Assembly: GCF_017377655.1 (NCBI RefSeq)
Contig: NZ_JAFREL010000003.1
Coordinates: forward strand, 62,276-126,275
Direction of reading: 5' to 3'
Origin: Candidatus Enterococcus ferrettii
Lineage (GTDB): Bacteria; Bacillota; Bacilli; Lactobacillales; Enterococcaceae
DNA length: 64,000 nucleotides
Shown: positions 1 to 7,788 of the stretch, piece by piece
Position numbering within the stretch: the stretch's first letter is position 1
Layout: each line of letters starts with the position of its first letter
The notes under the pieces: model-generated
Seen by the model: the letters and a program-made list of their open reading frames with translations, nothing else
Told to the model about the DNA's origin: nothing
Databases searched by the model: none
Position numbers and translations under genes: made by a program

Positions 1-363
1 GGCTTTTTGGTCAAAATTCCAAGATTGACCAATAATTTCTCTAGGGATAGTTACAGGCGACGTGGTAAATCGAGTAAGTGGATGCTGTGCGGACATCAGT
101 TTAACATTCGAAGCAATTGAACAATACCGTCCAATGATAGTTTTTGAAGGAAACATACTCGAGGAATAACTGTATATTCCCATAGTTGGTAATGTTTTAT
201 CAAATGAATTCACTGTATAAATACAATTACTCTCCATAAAAAAAGCCTCATCAATTGTTAAATAATGACTATCTGCCAGACCTTCCTGCTTATATACTGA
301 AAAAAATATTTCTTCTCTTTTAAAATAATTCCTAATTTCCGGGGTGATTTCAATCGTTCTCAT
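1..363 (-). CDS. Hexapeptide-repeat acyltransferase (partial)
   Basis: The reading frame opens with ATG at 363 and runs out of the window at base 1, giving 121 residues of the N-terminal part. A GGGAG ribosome binding site lies before the ATG. Residues around 75-100 contain the turn-rich pattern 'IIGRYCSIASNVKLMSAQHP', typical of left-handed beta-helix acetyltransferases of the Vat/maltose-acetyltransferase type. These transfer acetyl groups from acetyl-CoA to sugars or glycan precursors. It starts 18 bp after the stop of a family 8 glycosyltransferase on the same strand, so the pair probably decorates a surface glycan. The class is clear; the acceptor is unknown. Confidence 0.75.
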   Translation of the reverse strand, partial: MRTIEITPEIRNYFKREEIFFSVYKQEGLADSHYLTIDEAFFMESNCIYTVNSFDKTLPTMGIYSYSSSMFPSKTIIGRYCSIASNVKLMSAQHPLTRFTTSPVTIPREIIGQSWNFDQKA

Positions 364-381
364 GCTTTCTCCCTAATCAGC

Positions 382-1263
382 TCAGAGGTTTGACTTATTT
401 GTCCCCTCATCCATTTTCTTTATTGTATACAAATAATCCCAAAAATCTCTTTCCCACTGATCCAGTGCAGAAAGATGCTCCCAGGGCATCGAATGTTTTT
501 CAAATTCAACAAAATGTCTTACTTTTACCTGTTCTCTAGCCTTATGTATTTCTAAGAATTTGTTTGGATTTGTACTTTGGGCCCAATTAAACAACCAACG
601 ATCGTCTTTTTGATAGTTATACTCATAAGGCAATAAGCGAACACTTTTTTCACAAAGAATATTTAGGATTGTTTGATCTAAATAAAGGAACTCGTTTTTG
701 TTTATCAGACTTAAAATTTCTTCAGGAGTGATCAACTCGTTGAACTTAGCAACATTAAAAAGGATAAACCCGGAATTAAAATAGTTCTTCATCGTCTGAA
801 CACCGAAATGCTCTGCACTATCCTCTTTATCGCTAATAATCGTAAAATAAAAATCCCGAACTGCAGCAATCGCCTTTTCTTCGGATATAAGCTCAAAAAA
901 GGTAGTTGCATCATCATAAACAATCGTATCATTATCTAAATACAGAATACTGTCGTAGCTGCTGAAATATGAAGGCAGAAATAATCGCCACAATGTGACT
1001 TCTGGAAACCGCGAATTATTATAATTTTTTATTCCTGTTACTATTTCAGGGGGATACCAGATACTAATAGATACGTTTTTCTCTCCATAAAATTTAGCGA
1101 TACTTTTCAATTTTATTATTTCTTGGTTTCCCAGCTCACTAACAACAACTAGTATATCTAGAGGTTCTTCCCCCTCATAATTGTGTACAACTGAAGCAAT
1201 TGATACTGCAGCTAATTGTATGTGAGGCCCAGTAACACAGTAAACGACTGCCTTTTTCTTCAT
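382..1263 (-). CDS. Glycosyltransferase family 8 protein
   Basis: This 293-residue protein has the GT8 layout: an N-terminal nucleotide-binding region, a metal-binding DxD motif in 'ILYLDNDTIV' near residue 110, and a later 'FNSGFILFN' segment. GT8 enzymes are retaining transferases that use UDP-glucose or UDP-galactose, as in LPS, wall glycan or glycoprotein modification. No signal peptide or membrane segment is visible, so it should act at the cytoplasmic face. GGATGTGA before the ATG serves as ribosome binding site. The acyltransferase follows after 18 bp, which points to a small operon continuing beyond the window edge. Donor and acceptor cannot be read from the sequence. Confidence 0.8.
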   Translation of the reverse strand: MKKKAVVYCVTGPHIQLAAVSIASVVHNYEGEEPLDILVVVSELGNQEIIKLKSIAKFYGEKNVSISIWYPPEIVTGIKNYNNSRFPEVTLWRLFLPSYFSSYDSILYLDNDTIVYDDATTFFELISEEKAIAAVRDFYFTIISDKEDSAEHFGVQTMKNYFNSGFILFNVAKFNELITPEEILSLINKNEFLYLDQTILNILCEKSVRLLPYEYNYQKDDRWLFNWAQSTNPNKFLEIHKAREQVKVRHFVEFEKHSMPWEHLSALDQWERDFWDYLYTIKKMDEGTNKSNL

Positions 1264-1446
1264 AATTCACATCCAAAAATTCTTTATAAAAGACTTCTTG
1301 CTCTCCCTAGTAGAAGATCTTTCTACTTCTATCATATAACATAGTTTTTTTGATCTACTGCTTCTTCCCAAACTTGGGAAACAACCGGCCAATACCAAAA
1401 ATTTCAATACTATGTTGTATCCTATTAGCTGGTTAAATTCAAAAAA
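1264..1446. other. Intergenic region upstream of the GT8 gene
   Basis: No coding frame is convincing here. Read on the minus strand it should hold the promoter of the glycosyltransferase operon: a TATGAT-like element lies about 70 bp before the gene, but no clear -35 was found. Confidence 0.35.
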
Positions 1447-1487
1447 GACTGAAAAGCTGGATCTAGTGCACGATCAGCTTTTCAGTC
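1447..1487 (-). terminator. Intrinsic terminator after the Ser-rich protein
   Basis: A 16-base inverted repeat with one mismatch (arms 1447-1463 and 1472-1487) is followed on the minus strand by a T run. It lies directly after the stop of the gene at 1490 and could also work on the plus strand. Confidence 0.8.
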
Positions 1488-1489
1488 TT

Positions 1490-1942
1490 TTATTCTAGTA
1501 TTTCTACTTTTACAACCTTAGCAAAAATAGCTGGATATACCTCCAATATGGGTCCTTCATAAGTAACCTTCACATAACTGCCATCCGGAATCTCAGTAAC
1601 CACGTCATCTACTCTATACCACATATACCCTGATCCTGCTATCGCATCCGTTAACTCACTAGAAAATAGAATATCCTTGTACTCCTTTTCCTCTAAAGGA
1701 TTCTGAAATTTTTCCCGCTGATCCAGGTAACCCTCCCAATAATAGCCTTCTAAAGAACTACTCTCTTCTAACAATGTAGAGTTGCTTTCAACTGGCTGGC
1801 CACTAGCACTGCTACTTGAAGAAGAGCCAGATGATCGGTTAGGGGCTGGCACAGAAGAATCTTTTCCAATACTGCTCATTCCAAAAAGTATAAATAAAAA
1901 TACGATAAAACCAACAACTATTAATCCATTCCTTTTCCTCAT
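1490..1942 (-). CDS. Membrane-anchored Ser-rich extracellular protein
   Basis: A 150-residue protein of unknown function. Residues 1-24 form a positively charged start plus one hydrophobic segment that has no lipobox cysteine, so it is probably an uncleaved anchor. Residues 30-65 are a serine-rich low-complexity linker of the kind that spans the cell wall. The C-terminal 85 residues form a small beta-rich domain ending in 'VYPAIFAKVVKVEIL', which resembles the DUF3221/OB-like extracellular domains of Firmicutes; I cannot assign the family firmly. The upstream region, including its likely TATAAT promoter near 2000, has a degenerate second copy at 11.1 kb. Confidence 0.6.
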   Translation of the reverse strand: MRKRNGLIVVGFIVFLFILFGMSSIGKDSSVPAPNRSSGSSSSSSASGQPVESNSTLLEESSSLEGYYWEGYLDQREKFQNPLEEKEYKDILFSSELTDAIAGSGYMWYRVDDVVTEIPDGSYVKVTYEGPILEVYPAIFAKVVKVEILE

Positions 1943-1956
1943 ACTACTCCTCTTTC

Positions 1957-2036
1957 ACTTTTAGATAAGCAACTTGTCAGTGATCGATCAAGACAATTAT
2001 ATCATCAATCATCCTATACCTAAATCTACCGAAAGG
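1957..2036. repeat. Dispersed repeat, copy A
   Basis: About 80 bp that align with 11103-11177, sharing blocks such as 'GATCAAGA', 'ATATCATC' and 'ACCTAAATC'. By eye the match is around three quarters of positions with small indels. On the minus strand this copy carries a TATAAT element and leads into the Ser-rich protein gene, so it is a promoter/5' UTR segment. Confidence 0.6.
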
Positions 2037-2078
2037 ATCTTACTCATTTATCAGGAAGAACAATCATTCGAAAAACTA

Positions 2079-2143
2079 TTCACGATTGATTCTTCATAGG
2101 TTCAGGATTATTTTAACTATACGGAAACATTAAACCGTATAAT
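2079..2143 (+). promoter_or_regulatory. Regulated bacteriocin promoter with direct repeats
   Basis: Two near-identical 9-mers, TTCACGATT (2079-2087) and TTCAGGATT (2101-2109), are spaced 22 bp start to start, about two helical turns. A perfect -10 TATAAT follows at 2138-2143, and the -35 region is poor. Relative to a start near 2150 the repeats lie at about -70 and -48. This is the geometry known for quorum-sensing class IIa bacteriocin promoters bound by LytTR-type response regulators. No induction peptide, kinase or response regulator gene is present in the window. Confidence 0.65.
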
Positions 2144-2175
2144 CAGCTTGTATCAAAAAATTAGCAGGACAGAAA

Positions 2176-2371
2176 GTGAGTATCTATAAAAAAGGTACAC
2201 AAATTAACTATCCGTGAAACACAAAAAACCATTGGTGGTATCTATTATGGCAATGGAGTGAACTGCGGAAAATATACTTGTACCGTTAATTGGGGCCAAT
2301 CGTGGAATGAAAGCTTAGATCGGTGGAGCAATTCTCTTATTGGCGGCTTGCAAAGTATACGTCAAAAATAA
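2176..2371 (+). CDS. Class IIa (pediocin-like) bacteriocin precursor, 5' end disrupted
   Basis: The frame ending at TAA 2369-2371 encodes a double-glycine leader (KKVHKLTIRETQKTIGG) followed by a 43-residue mature peptide. That peptide begins IYYGNGVNC and carries the second Cys and the 'VNWGQ' of the pediocin box. The C-terminal half (WNESLDRW...GGLQS) is closest in layout to carnobacteriocin B2. Family members permeabilise membranes through the mannose PTS. The frame has no ATG, GTG or TTG start. An AGGA at 2166-2169 sits six bases before a GTG at 2176, but that GTG is out of frame: removing one A from the A6 tract 2188-2193 would join them and give MSIYKKV... The other option is an ATA start at 2186. 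It may be a frameshifted pseudogene, a slippage-dependent gene, or a sequencing error. Identity of the mature peptide is secure; expression is not. Confidence 0.85.
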
Positions 2372-2394
2372 ATTCTGGGAAGGAAGTTTTTTAT

Positions 2395-2712
2395 TTGAAA
2401 GACAGTGAACTATTCGAATTGATTGATAAATCATACAACGAAGATCTCTCAAATCAGCCAGCAAAGTACAAGGAAACCCTTTTGGAGAGTGCAAAAATGC
2501 TGCATGAGGATTCTGATGAGCTGAGTGTTTGTGCTCGCATTTATAAGAGCTATAATGAGAATTTTATGGTACCTATGAGTTTTCCGAAAGAAAATAGACT
2601 GTTATATCTGTACATCCTCGATAAACTAAAAAAAACAGATCAAAGAAGGTTGCGTGATTTTACTATGGGATATGGTCTTATTTCAACTCATATTACTTTT
2701 AAGCCCTTTTAA
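2395..2712 (+). CDS. Class IIa bacteriocin immunity protein
   Basis: The natural start is TTG at 2395, seven to eight bases after GGAAGGAAG at 2379-2386 and 24 bp after the bacteriocin stop, giving 105 residues. It is a soluble, helical, Lys/Glu-rich protein with a C-terminal 'LRDFTMGYGLISTHITF', matching the 'LR...GL.S' end of the carnobacteriocin B2 / enterocin A immunity family (about 100-111 residues). These proteins bind the bacteriocin-occupied mannose PTS from inside the cell and protect the producer. It is intact, whereas the bacteriocin start is damaged. Assignment rests on position, size and the C-terminal pattern. Confidence 0.75.
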   Translation: MKDSELFELIDKSYNEDLSNQPAKYKETLLESAKMLHEDSDELSVCARIYKSYNENFMVPMSFPKENRLLYLYILDKLKKTDQRRLRDFTMGYGLISTHITFKPF

Positions 2713-2826
2713 TTCGATGAATAGGGATGTCTTGCCTTCACAAATATCAGTACAAAAAGAATGGATCCCTAACCAGAGCCCTTTTTTAGCACCTTATATT
2801 ATGGATTGCTATAAGAGTAGAAAAAA

Positions 2827-2855
2827 CAGCGTAGATCAGTTCATTATCTACGCTG
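2827..2855 (-). terminator. Terminator of the fucO end of the operon
   Basis: Perfect 10-bp stem CAGCGTAGAT / ATCTACGCTG followed by six Ts on the minus strand, 11 bp past the fucO stop. It also separates fucO from the convergent immunity gene. Confidence 0.85.
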
Positions 2856-2865
2856 CAAAACATAT

Positions 2866-4023
2866 CTATTTCATCATTGATTGGTATAATTCAATAATTT
2901 CATCTAGGGTTGCATCTCGAGGATTACCTGGAGAACAAACATCTCGATACGCATCTTCAGCAATCTTAGGAATATCCTCTTCTTTTACTCCTAATTCTTT
3001 TAAGCTTTGAGGAATACCAACATCAATTCCTAATTGCTTAACCGCCTGCACCGCAGCATCCCTAACATCATTAAGAGACATTTCTTTAGCACCATCAACA
3101 TTCATTTGCACTGCAATGTCTCGGTACTTTTCACCAGTATGTTCTTTGTTAAATTCCATAATTAGTGGTAGTAAAGTTGCACAGGCTACTCCATGCGGTG
3201 CATTATACCAAGCACTTAGCGGATGAGCCATACCATGAACCAGGCCTAGACCTACATTAGAAAACCCCATCCCTGCAATATACTGCCCTAAAGCCATTTC
3301 CTCACGAGCTGATTGTTCTCCAGCAACTGAGTCTCTTAAGGATCGACTGATAATTTCAATTGCTTTGATATGAACCATGTCCGTCATTTCCCAAGCACCT
3401 TTAGTAATGTAACCTTCAATGGCATGTGTCAAAGCATCCATTCCGGTTGAAGCGCACAGTCCTTTAGGCATTCCCATCATCATATCACTGTCTACAAAGG
3501 CAACAATTGGAATGTCGTGAGGATCAACACACACAAATTTACGAGAGTTATTTTCATCCGTAATTACATAATTAATCGTCACTTCTGCGGCAGTTCCTGA
3601 AGTTGTCGGCACTGCTAAAATAGGCAAAGCAGGATGTTTAGTCTCGGCGGTTCCTTCTAAACTTAACACATCTTCAAATTCTGGATTTTCCACAATGATT
3701 CCAATGGCTTTTGCGGTGTCAATTGGTGAGCCGCCACCAATGGCAATAATGTAATCAGCATTCGCCTGCTTACATGCAGCTACACCCTTTTGCACATCTC
3801 GTATCGTAGGATTAGGGACAATTCCATCATATACATCATGGTCTAACCCAGCCTCATTAAGCAGGTCAATTACACGAGTAGCTACTTCAAATTTAATTAA
3901 GTCCTTATCAGTCACGACTAAAGCTTTTTTAAAGCCTCTATTTTTAGCCTCGGCGGGAATTTCATTAATCGCACCTTTTCCAAAATAAGAGGTTTCGTTT
4001 AAAATCATTCGATTGATTGTCAT
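2866..4023 (-). CDS. fucO: Lactaldehyde reductase (1,2-propanediol oxidoreductase)
   Basis: Iron-dependent alcohol dehydrogenase of 385 residues. I chose ATG 4023 (MTINRMILNE), which has AGGAGA upstream and matches the start of E. coli FucO; a longer frame adds 12 unconserved residues. The match to FucO runs along the whole chain: 'GGGSPIDT' for NAD binding, 'VPTTSGTAAEVT', and the iron ligands in 'GMDALTHAIEG', 'HGMAHPL' and 'APHGVA'. It reduces L-lactaldehyde, the product of rhamnulose- or fuculose-1-phosphate aldolase, to 1,2-propanediol and regenerates NAD+. It is the last gene of the PTS/aldolase operon, consistent with that job. The gap to the preceding gene is about 85 bp. Confidence 0.92.
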   Translation of the reverse strand: MTINRMILNETSYFGKGAINEIPAEAKNRGFKKALVVTDKDLIKFEVATRVIDLLNEAGLDHDVYDGIVPNPTIRDVQKGVAACKQANADYIIAIGGGSPIDTAKAIGIIVENPEFEDVLSLEGTAETKHPALPILAVPTTSGTAAEVTINYVITDENNSRKFVCVDPHDIPIVAFVDSDMMMGMPKGLCASTGMDALTHAIEGYITKGAWEMTDMVHIKAIEIISRSLRDSVAGEQSAREEMALGQYIAGMGFSNVGLGLVHGMAHPLSAWYNAPHGVACATLLPLIMEFNKEHTGEKYRDIAVQMNVDGAKEMSLNDVRDAAVQAVKQLGIDVGIPQSLKELGVKEEDIPKIAEDAYRDVCSPGNPRDATLDEIIELYQSMMK

Positions 4024-4109
4024 ATCATCTCTCCTTAATTTTTTTGGAACATAATTCACATATATGCTCTCCGACTTGCTCTCTCAATAATTGGTACAGT
4101 ATTCCTTTA

Positions 4110-4646
4110 TTAGCTCCTCGGCTTCTTTCTTTCTTTTGAAGAAAATTTTTCAGCTTGGACACTCGTTTCTATCTGTACATAATATTGATTGTCTACACTC
4201 CTAACAGTCATTTTCTGGATACATTTCACAGGAATCAATTTGAATTGACCATCTATTAAATCAAACAAAAGAAAACTTTCTGTACCTACTACTTGCCCTT
4301 TGTTTGTGACAAATCTACGGTTATTTTTAATTTCCTTAATTAGTTCTTTATCTAGCTTTTCGATATCACTAAACTCAGCAATCTCAAAATATTGCTTAAT
4401 CGCATCTACAAGAACACTGTCTTTTGAAAATTTCTTTTTTCGTCTTAAAAACAAAAATCCTAGAAAAACGGCTAGATAAAGCGCCGCTAACAATTGAATA
4501 TCCGATGCTTTAAAGTTTTTTTCTAAAAATAATCCATTAATTAGATACATCAGCAAAATCATTAAAGCACCCTTCAAAAAAATTTGCAGTTGGTTCAATG
4601 TTTTATCCAGCGTAACTTTACGCAATAAAATTCCTTGACCTCCCAT
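4110..4646 (-). CDS. Two-TM membrane protein of unknown function
   Basis: ATG 4646 lies one base after the stop of the PRD regulator and has GGGAGGAA upstream, so it is translationally linked; the longer frame from 4697 would overlap. The 178 residues hold two hydrophobic segments (about residues 22-42 and 47-66), then an Arg/Lys patch and a cytoplasmic domain of about 110 residues containing 'RRFVTNKGQVVGTESFLLFD' and 'VQIETSV'. I do not recognise the family. The second, paralogous operon at 49-56 kb has no counterpart, so it is specific to the RhaD-type system. Confidence 0.55.
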   Translation of the reverse strand: MGGQGILLRKVTLDKTLNQLQIFLKGALMILLMYLINGLFLEKNFKASDIQLLAALYLAVFLGFLFLRRKKKFSKDSVLVDAIKQYFEIAEFSDIEKLDKELIKEIKNNRRFVTNKGQVVGTESFLLFDLIDGQFKLIPVKCIQKMTVRSVDNQYYVQIETSVQAEKFSSKERKKPRS

Positions 4647-4647
4647 T

Positions 4648-6714
4648 TCAATTCCTCCCACAATTAACCTCGAAAAATTCATGAATTTCCTTTTCATAGC
4701 GCAGATTTTTCATAACAGAAATAAATTCCTGCTCTTTCGTGAGTTCATATAGCCGTGTTACAGCCTTAATATGACTCTTTTTATCCTTTGGAGCAATGAC
4801 AATAATAAGACTGATAAAAATGCCTTCAGCAAATTCAACTGGTTCGTCTAGCTTCAACAAAGACATTCCAATTTTAAAGACACCATCTTCAGGACCAGCA
4901 TGAGGAATTGCCACATCGGGGGCAATAACTGAATATGGATATTCCGGATCGTGATGGTCTATCACCTTTTCAATATAGTCAGGAGAAACATACCCTTCTT
5001 TTATAAGTGGTCTTCCTGCAATCCGAATTGCTTCCTCCACCGACGCAGTCTTTCGATATATCTGAATATGAGAGATTGGCAATAGATCGACTAATGAAGG
5101 ATCTCTTTTTTGATAGCCTTTCACCTCTAAATTCATTTCAGAAGAGAGTACGCAATTTTGCAGTTCCTTAATCAACCTTTCTTCATCCACTACATTCGTA
5201 TTTTTCTTGACGATATTGATGACATTTTTGATTAGTTCTTTGTTTTCTGAACCAATTCTTGATCGATCAAAGTTCACTCTTCGTCGAACTTCATTCTTTA
5301 GTTGAAGTTTGTCTTCATCTGTAAGTAAATGATTTACGATAAATAATTCTTTCGTTGTATTTACAGGGACAGTGGAGAATACAATATCGATCTTCTCTAC
5401 ATCTTCTTGGTAAAACTCCCTCAGCGACATGTTTTGAATGAAATCAATATCCTCAAAAAGAAGCTTTAACTCCCCTAGCAATAATTTGGAAACAGATACA
5501 CCGTGCTGACAAATGACAACTGCGCGCTTCTTTTTATTCTTATTATCCAGTTCTTCATTAATAAAGCTGAGAAGAATAATAGATATGTAGATCAACTCAC
5601 CTTCGGGAAAAGAAATATCTAAATACGCTTCAATCATCCCAATAGACTGTTTAACTAAAGGATGAATAAATTCATAGTTTTCGATACTATCCAAGGACAA
5701 CATTTCATTATCTGGCAATCCAAATTTGATACGATAATAGGCCGGAATGAGGTGTTGATACAATGCTTCTTCTAAATGAACTTTATTCTTAATATCCGTA
5801 ATACCTAAAATTTCGAAGTTGTTGATGAAAGCTCTTATTTTTTTTAGCAACTCTAAATCCTTATAGGAAGAACGAATTTTGATTAGACTCGTGCTTAGCA
5901 GCTGAATAGAAATAAAATGGACTTCGATCCATGAATTTTTTTCTCTAAAGAAAGGCTTCAAGGCAGAATAAACTTTAGAATAGAAATCTTTTTCTACCAT
6001 TTGAATATAGCTGCCTATCTCACCTTCACTGATCATATTTTCCTGTTGAGATCGTGTAGAGCACATGTAGCTAATCAAATAGAGATCTTGCAATTTTAAC
6101 TCTGTGAATTCTAACCCTAATTCGTGTTCTAAACGATGAATTCTTTCTTTAATCTTTTCTAACACAGCTGTTTCAACACCAATAACTGTTAAATAATTCT
6201 CTAAACTATCTTCCGTTTTTTCGATTTCTCTAATCATCTTAATCCCAAAACGACGAATTTCCACTTCGTTTCCTTTTAGATAGAATCCCTTTTTTCTTGA
6301 GAAATCTAACTCAATTCCCAATGGAGCTAAATGCTCTGCCTGCAGCCGTTTCTTATCCTTAATGACTGTGTTTTTACTAACGAACATCTTTTCAGCTAAT
6401 GTCTGTAATGTTTCCTCTTGGTTTAATAAAATGATCATGTAAAGGAGACTGCCTCTTTCTTTATCAGAGAAATGGATTGTTGGGGATACTTTAGCCACGT
6501 AGCTTTTGATCTTTTTTACGTCTCCAGTGAGTGTAAAAAAAACTCCTTCTTTTTTTATCTTTCCTAAAGAACCCATTTCAAGGTCCATATTGATCTTCCT
6601 TATTCGGTAATCAATTTTACCTTTCGACAGATTAAATTTTGTTTCCAAAGAAGTTGAAGAGACGCTATTACTTAAAAGAATCGTCTTCAGCAACTGTATC
6701 TCCAACATATCCAT
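4648..6714 (-). CDS. PRD/EIIB/EIIA transcriptional regulator (BglG/MtlR type)
   Basis: A 688-residue PTS-controlled activator. In order: N-terminal winged HTH (about 5-60), second Mga/HTH_11-like HTH (95-130), PRD segments (about 185-390, with 'LYQHLIPAYYRIKFG' around H321), a GatB-like EIIB domain with Cys402 in 'ICQHGVSVS', and a type-2 EIIA domain with His605 in 'AIPHAGPEDG'. In this family the state of the PTS substrate is sensed by phosphorylation of the PRD, Cys and His sites. AAGGAGG precedes ATG 6714. It sits inside the operon it should control, between the dehydrogenase and the small membrane protein. A paralogue at 49.6 kb has the same order of domains. Confidence 0.88.
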   Translation of the reverse strand: MDMLEIQLLKTILLSNSVSSTSLETKFNLSKGKIDYRIRKINMDLEMGSLGKIKKEGVFFTLTGDVKKIKSYVAKVSPTIHFSDKERGSLLYMIILLNQEETLQTLAEKMFVSKNTVIKDKKRLQAEHLAPLGIELDFSRKKGFYLKGNEVEIRRFGIKMIREIEKTEDSLENYLTVIGVETAVLEKIKERIHRLEHELGLEFTELKLQDLYLISYMCSTRSQQENMISEGEIGSYIQMVEKDFYSKVYSALKPFFREKNSWIEVHFISIQLLSTSLIKIRSSYKDLELLKKIRAFINNFEILGITDIKNKVHLEEALYQHLIPAYYRIKFGLPDNEMLSLDSIENYEFIHPLVKQSIGMIEAYLDISFPEGELIYISIILLSFINEELDNKNKKKRAVVICQHGVSVSKLLLGELKLLFEDIDFIQNMSLREFYQEDVEKIDIVFSTVPVNTTKELFIVNHLLTDEDKLQLKNEVRRRVNFDRSRIGSENKELIKNVINIVKKNTNVVDEERLIKELQNCVLSSEMNLEVKGYQKRDPSLVDLLPISHIQIYRKTASVEEAIRIAGRPLIKEGYVSPDYIEKVIDHHDPEYPYSVIAPDVAIPHAGPEDGVFKIGMSLLKLDEPVEFAEGIFISLIIVIAPKDKKSHIKAVTRLYELTKEQEFISVMKNLRYEKEIHEFFEVNCGRN

Positions 6715-6739
6715 GATTATTTCCTCCTTGGTCCATTGG

Positions 6740-7786
6740 TTATAAACGGATCAACATATCACTTGTTCCACGTTCAAAATAATCATTTAAAACATCCCTC
6801 AATAAATAAGGAGAACGTGGAATCGCATCAATTGTATCTCCTGCAATATGTGACGTGATGATTAAATTATCCAAATTTAACAGTGGATCCTCTGCCTGGA
6901 TTGGTTCTTCCCAAACAACGTCTGTTGCTGCGCCGGCTATTTGATGATTTTCTAGCACTTCAATGAAATCCGCTTTGTTAACAATATCTGGTCGTGCAGT
7001 ATTGATTAAATAGGCAGATGATTTCATCTTCATAAGTAATTCTTTATTGATCATATTTGTGGTCTCAGGTGTAACCCTCACATGAAGTGAGAGAATATCG
7101 GCTTGTTCAAATAATTCGTCTAATTCCATAAATTCAATTGCCAAATTTTCAGCTTTGATTTTCTCTTGATCGACAAACGGATCATATGCCATAACTTTGA
7201 CTCCTAAATTATTCAATCGTCTGACGACTAACTTTCCAATATAACCTAGGCCAACCAATCCTACTGTTAAATTAGCTAGCGTAGTTTTATAGGGGTCATT
7301 AGGGAATTGCTTTGGCCACTTTCCTTGCATAACTTGCCGATGAGAAAAAGCAATATTTCGTGTTAACGCATAGATCAATCCTATTGTAAAATCAGCAACA
7401 GGTTCTGCATTTCGAATCACGTGAATCAAAGGAATCTTTCTTTTTTTTACTTCTTCTAGCGCTATATGCTCTAAACCACCTCGACAAGTCCCAATTAATT
7501 TCAAGTTAGGGGCAGCTTCTATCATCGCTTTTGATATTGGAGCAATATGAACTAAAAGATAGTCTGCATCTGATAAATCCGATAAAATCCCCTCAGGTAT
7601 ATCAACTTTTTCTGGTCCATTTTGTTCAATTAATTTTATTTTTTCTTGAAACTGTTCTTTATTCAGTTCACTGTACCATTCATATTTTTTTACCTCAATT
7701 GGCTGTTCAATAGACAATTCAAGCGCTGCTTTTTCTAATACGTCAGCTGACACTAGCCCATCTCCAACTACGATAACTTTTGTCAT
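6740..7786 (-). CDS. D-2-hydroxyacid dehydrogenase (PGDH-like)
   Basis: A 348-residue NAD-dependent dehydrogenase of the phosphoglycerate/formate dehydrogenase superfamily. The Rossmann motif GLGYIG is at residues 179-184. The catalytic triad is Arg265 ('NTARPD'), Glu294 ('WEEPI') and His313 ('SHIAGD'). There is no C-terminal ACT domain, so it is unlikely to be serine-biosynthetic SerA. The start lies two bases after the EIIC stop, suggesting translational coupling. The substrate is unknown. Its conservation beside EIIC in both PTS operons of this window argues for a pathway role, for example a 2-keto/2-hydroxy intermediate of the imported sugar or of lactaldehyde. Confidence 0.82.
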   Translation of the reverse strand: MTKVIVVGDGLVSADVLEKAALELSIEQPIEVKKYEWYSELNKEQFQEKIKLIEQNGPEKVDIPEGILSDLSDADYLLVHIAPISKAMIEAAPNLKLIGTCRGGLEHIALEEVKKRKIPLIHVIRNAEPVADFTIGLIYALTRNIAFSHRQVMQGKWPKQFPNDPYKTTLANLTVGLVGLGYIGKLVVRRLNNLGVKVMAYDPFVDQEKIKAENLAIEFMELDELFEQADILSLHVRVTPETTNMINKELLMKMKSSAYLINTARPDIVNKADFIEVLENHQIAGAATDVVWEEPIQAEDPLLNLDNLIITSHIAGDTIDAIPRSPYLLRDVLNDYFERGTSDMLIRL

Positions 7787-7788
7787 GG

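Noticed and set aside
2654..3010. Plus-strand ORF of 118 codons
   Set aside because: It runs across the immunity gene end, a perfect terminator and the end of fucO, has no ribosome binding site and no protein-like composition; a shadow frame.
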